Part shown: piece by piece, positions 6,201 to 7,332 of the stretch
Layout of the letters: every line of letters begins with the position of its first letter
Position numbering within the stretch: the first letter of the stretch is position 1
NCBI GenBank assembly: GCA_023419055.1
Contig: JAEZYO010000458.1
Span: 1 to 7,332, forward strand
Length of the DNA: 7,332 nucleotides
Source: Pseudomonadota bacterium
GTDB lineage: Bacteria; Myxococcota; Polyangia; Polyangiales; Polyangiaceae
Direction of reading: 5' to 3'
The notes under the pieces: generated by a model
What the model was told of the DNA's origin: nothing
The model's input: the letters and a program-made list of their open reading frames with translations, nothing else
Databases searched by the model: none
Translations under genes and position numbers: made by a program

Positions 6201-7332
6201 CGCCGGTGCTCACCCCCTCTGGCAACGTGACCGAGACCGTCGACCCCGCCATGGGCTCGGTGTTCAGGTTGGCGCTGCCGGCCGACTCGATCTCGGCTCC
6301 CGACGCTCCCGCCGTGGACGTCGGCACCGGTGACTTCGCGATCTCTCTCTGGGTGAAGACCGCGGACGGCGCGGGCCGAGAGCTCCTCAGCAAGGTCGAC
6401 TCGAGCGGTAAGGGTTACAGCATCTCGTTCGGTCAAGGGTCCATGAGCTTCGAGCTGAAGGATCAGGTGGCCGCCAAGGACGGCAGCACCAGCTCTCGGC
6501 TCATCGCGTACGGCGCCGCGCTCGGTGACGACAAGTGGCATCACGTGCTCGTCAGCGCCGACCGCGACGTGCACGACGGCATGGCAATCTTCGTCGACGG
6601 CAAGCGCCTCGTGAACTCGGGCAACCCGCTCACTCATCGCGGCAGCCTCGACAGCACGGCTCCGCTCCGCTTCGGCGGAGGAACCATCGGCGCGGCCAAG
6701 CCGATGTCGGTCACGAACATGCAGCTCTTCAAGCGCGCCCTCTCGGCCACGGAAGCCGTCACGCTCGCCAGCGTTTGCCCGAAGGGTACCGCGGAGTTCA
6801 ACGGCGACAGCGGAGCGACCGACGTCTTTGGTCACGGCGGGAGCATCGTGGGCTCGGTGACCGCGGGGAGCGCCGGCAAGGTCGCGGGAGCGCTCAACTT
6901 CAACGGCGGCTACGTCACCGTGCCCGATCACGCGGATCTCGACGTCGGGACCGGGGACTTCTCGCTGACCTTCTGGATGCGCTCGACCCAGTCCGGGCTC
7001 GTCCCGCTCCTCGACAAGCGCACGAGCGCACCGTACCGCGGGTACCACGTGTTCCTCTCGGGCGGGGACGTCGGGTTGCAGCTCGCCGACGGCAACTACC
7101 AGAACTACACCTCCGGGGTTTCGGTCGCCGGAGGTGCCTGGCAGCACGTCGCCATCACGCTCGATCGCGACGACGCCGCGGGCCTCAAGTTCTACGCGAA
7201 CGGCGTGCTCCGGTCGACCTTCGATCCGCGCGGCCGAGCGGGGAGCCTCGCGAATGACCTGCCGCTCGTCCTCGGCGCTCGCAACGGCTCGGCAGGCGCG
7301 TTCGTCGGCGATCTCGACGAGGTGAAGCTGTT
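3215..7332 (+). CDS. Thiol-activated/CDC-family pore-forming lipoprotein with ricin-type and LamG-like domains (3' end outside window)
   Basis: I translated this frame directly: 1372 codons without a stop, running off the right edge. The signal peptide MKRIVPFVSISALVLGC gives lipobox VLGC (C17). Residues ~70-467 match the thiol-activated cytolysin core (PF01289), which oligomerises and inserts beta-hairpins into membranes. Landmarks: LFPGAI (101-106), the QMSFYELSKVKELAAKLKV strand/helix segment, QDFF...PEDMFTSDVT (first membrane-hairpin region, from 220), VTYGRKF (262-268; classical VAYGRT), VQAAL (281-285), IDIGG (366-370; classical VVLGG), LLDELAKGIKW then PIRFSLNHF...FFITDFY (second hairpin region and following strands). 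A 44-residue Gly-rich stretch (304-347) interrupts the core. The classical ECTGLAWEWWR loop is not found. Residues 468-834 are beta-rich and unrecognised; 848-977 is a ricin-type trefoil; ~1010-1187 and 1192-1372 are LamG-like, the last cut by the edge. A lectin-guided surface pore former is inferred; activity and target are unknown. Confidence 0.93.
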   Translation, partial: MKRIVPFVSISALVLGCSAADSYDESLGELALEINCSAPANSDEVNRCAVRTAVLQTAGAQADTLLTPAPFTADFKCTYEHAATISNFAQELLGRPGQIGLFPGAIHPHTAPSTRDLNGPKLSTKTRPAKVELSGISVKPGASYTATASMLTRGEVDNARDRVLSEGDAVFMPTLQMSFYELSKVKELAAKLKVSLSFLDALVAVDNEKRETQLLLELEQDFFDMTVPKPQPEDMFTSDVTAAHLAAEGMGPTTPFTYVSRVTYGRKFIARVNSRYKKSEVQAALSFMLSELQKQKSAATSSQGGTGGAGGTGGTGGTGGTGGTGSGGSAGSAGSGGAAGSGGSGGTVSVDVYYKKVLEEISIQLIDIGGTPPPVTKGSQLLDELAKGIKWSTAGVPRPIRFSLNHFATNDSLGTFFITDFYSANCSTRTHQMQVTLESLYFDDSGDVAGNGEPTWDINVTDQTGKNWLRSYYCPPCDTGRSSGPSRRDDDTWQSLAVGATVTSDLNVTPTITINAQYRDWNHPLFAKWVQDEAAGNATTYQYVGTPLHGRWTNSTGARVVPLSSSQMLTASNDHLDVDLYYRIRRFNPCNAGYGWDGIRCTKIDLALQDLFTKEVAHCPSEPLLVNTSRLYLTRHNVEQLIEPYTVSLVEVDPYSLIEINGTKWSQTITMDQEPAAVTPWTFIGKNWAASNAKQLAPNKAYKLSYTRENDTGEYFVRMLPIRADFSIDGVDASSIYLDASSPLTLDAQRACGNREIGDPQALYQLTLVRFQNGVATGSITKTIPRSDLLGFDLRAAFSAKGWSVLPGEQYRVTLAVRDAGTWKPETKDIIINGCASGEAWNGSACRPVQVTQIRKSSTDQCLVQNGSSLGSGACTGAAADFGLVEVSANRMLIRSQSSGLCLVSPPLTTGAPLFRACDGALDQQFEVVDGLAGSKLVALGAAAAGNCVALPAAATSASFRACSSANTTFAFNWTVEDAAPAMPISTRLAWSSESAPVLTPSGNVTETVDPAMGSVFRLALPADSISAPDAPAVDVGTGDFAISLWVKTADGAGRELLSKVDSSGKGYSISFGQGSMSFELKDQVAAKDGSTSSRLIAYGAALGDDKWHHVLVSADRDVHDGMAIFVDGKRLVNSGNPLTHRGSLDSTAPLRFGGGTIGAAKPMSVTNMQLFKRALSATEAVTLASVCPKGTAEFNGDSGATDVFGHGGSIVGSVTAGSAGKVAGALNFNGGYVTVPDHADLDVGTGDFSLTFWMRSTQSGLVPLLDKRTSAPYRGYHVFLSGGDVGLQLADGNYQNYTSGVSVAGGAWQHVAITLDRDDAAGLKFYANGVLRSTFDPRGRAGSLANDLPLVLGARNGSAGAFVGDLDEVKL
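3422..4615 (+). other. Thiol-activated cytolysin (CDC) core domain region
   Basis: Residues ~70-467 of the large protein. I compared it from memory with perfringolysin O: the tract from QMSFYELSKV to VQAAL aligns almost gap-free with the family's 'RIQY...VEAAF' segment. The tract from EEISIQLIDIGG to FYSANC aligns with 'SSFTAVVLGG...KTDYIETT'. The order and spacing of both membrane-hairpin regions are kept apart from the Gly-rich insertion. Strand QMQVTLESLYFDDSGD (432-447) sits where classical CDCs have 'YVAQFEVAWDEVSYDKEG', the end of domain 3. Beyond that, similarity stops. Confidence 0.85.
4123..4185 (+). repeat. 18-bp tandem repeat encoding (GGTGGT) units
   Basis: GGGCGGCACCGGTGGTAC is present exactly at 4141-4158 and 4159-4176, with a 15/18 copy before (4123-4140) and a 9-bp partial copy after (4177-4185). 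The period is a multiple of three, so gain or loss of copies keeps the frame. It forms the first half of the Gly-rich insertion; the second half (to 4255) is a looser GS/GA-rich run. Confidence 0.9.
4616..5716 (+). other. Unrecognised beta-rich middle region of the cytolysin-like protein
   Basis: Residues 468-834, between the CDC core and the trefoil. No Trp-rich undecapeptide is present. It includes a Cys pair in YYCPPC (472-477), a C-x2-G-x2-W-D-G-x2-C motif (590-601), and, near its end, an Ig-like-looking beta stretch (about 720-833: FSIDG, SSPLTLD, YQLTLVRF, GEQYRVTLAV). I cannot name a family. By position it replaces CDC domain 4, which normally contacts the target membrane. Confidence 0.6.
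5756..6145 (+). other. Ricin-type beta-trefoil lectin domain
   Basis: Residues 848-977 of the cytolysin-like protein. Three ~40-residue subrepeats each carry a Cys pair (C862/C875, C902/C918, C948/C963). The pattern is 'CL/CV ... C' followed by a degenerate Q-x-W-type end (QQFEVV at 924-929, FNWTV at 972-976). This is the R-type lectin layout, which often binds galactose-type sugars. The QxW motifs are weak, so sugar binding is uncertain. Confidence 0.78.
6242..6775 (+). other. LamG-like jelly-roll domain 1
   Basis: Residues ~1010-1187. Markers of the Laminin_G_3 (concanavalin-like) fold: VFRLALPADSI, DVGTGDFAISLWVKT (1035-1049), ELLSK, DDKWHHVLVSADR (1105-1117), MAIFVDGKRL, and the closing MQLFKRALSATEAVTLA. 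It is complete and usually serves in glycan or surface binding. The shared DVGTGDF motif, 19/21 bases identical with domain 2, points to tandem duplication. Confidence 0.85.
6788..7330 (+). other. LamG-like jelly-roll domain 2 (cut by window edge)
   Basis: Residues 1192-1372. It has the canonical opening LNFNGGYVTVPDHADLDVG, then DFSLTFWMRS, GAWQHVAITLDRD, KFYANGVL, LVLGARNG and the start of the closing strand GDLDEVKL. The domain normally ends about 15-25 residues later, so the gene may finish soon after the window or carry more domains. Confidence 0.85.

Noticed and set aside
4349..7147. 932-residue antisense open frame opposite the cytolysin-like gene
   Set aside because: Composition is typical of a shadow frame (Arg, Val, Glu, His runs, no motifs), and the + strand carries continuous CDC, beta-trefoil and LamG-like homology across the same bases.
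6535..7257. 240-residue + strand frame over the LamG-like domains
   Set aside because: Arg-rich shadow; the main frame shows LamG motifs here.

Overview
The window looks like chromosomal DNA of a predatory, high-G+C deltaproteobacterium-type organism, most likely a myxobacterium of the Polyangia. The reasons are the strong G/C bias at third codon positions, two large secreted lipoprotein-like proteins, a Gly/Thr/Ser-rich stalk, and Cys-rich and lectin-type add-on domains. This placement is inference from composition and protein style; no marker gene is present. All three genes read rightward.

Region by region: (1) 2-565 is the 3' part of an AraC-family regulator whose start lies left of the window. 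(2) 566-672 is a short gap with a 7-bp direct repeat. (3) 673-3030 encodes a putative lipoprotein with an M19 (membrane/renal dipeptidase-type) metal-dependent hydrolase domain followed by a roughly 180-residue tail with 29 cysteines. (4) 3031-3214 is an intergenic region holding two near-identical perfect palindromes 71 bp apart and a clear Shine-Dalgarno sequence. (5) From 3215 to the right edge (7332) one uninterrupted reading frame of 1372 visible codons runs off the window. It is the largest gene here and is easily missed because its stop codon is outside.

The 3215-7332 protein is the main discovery. Its first third aligns, in order and over most characteristic segments, with the pore-forming core of the thiol-activated / cholesterol-dependent cytolysin (CDC) family. 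It is preceded by a lipoprotein-type signal peptide, and a 44-residue Gly-rich stretch interrupts the core. The cholesterol-recognising Trp-rich undecapeptide of classical CDC domain 4 is not present. In its place come a long beta-rich region of unknown relationship, a ricin-type beta-trefoil and two LamG-like jelly-roll domains, which are plausible carbohydrate- or surface-binding modules. I infer a surface-anchored, lectin-targeted pore-forming protein.

The dipeptidase-like lipoprotein and the cytolysin-like protein are co-oriented, both exported, and both carry accessory adhesive or disulfide-rich domains. They could act together at the cell surface, for example in predation, but the 184-bp gap with its palindromes suggests the cytolysin gene has its own control. 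Two very long antisense frames (about 214-3186 and 4349-7147) are codon-bias shadows and are not genes.
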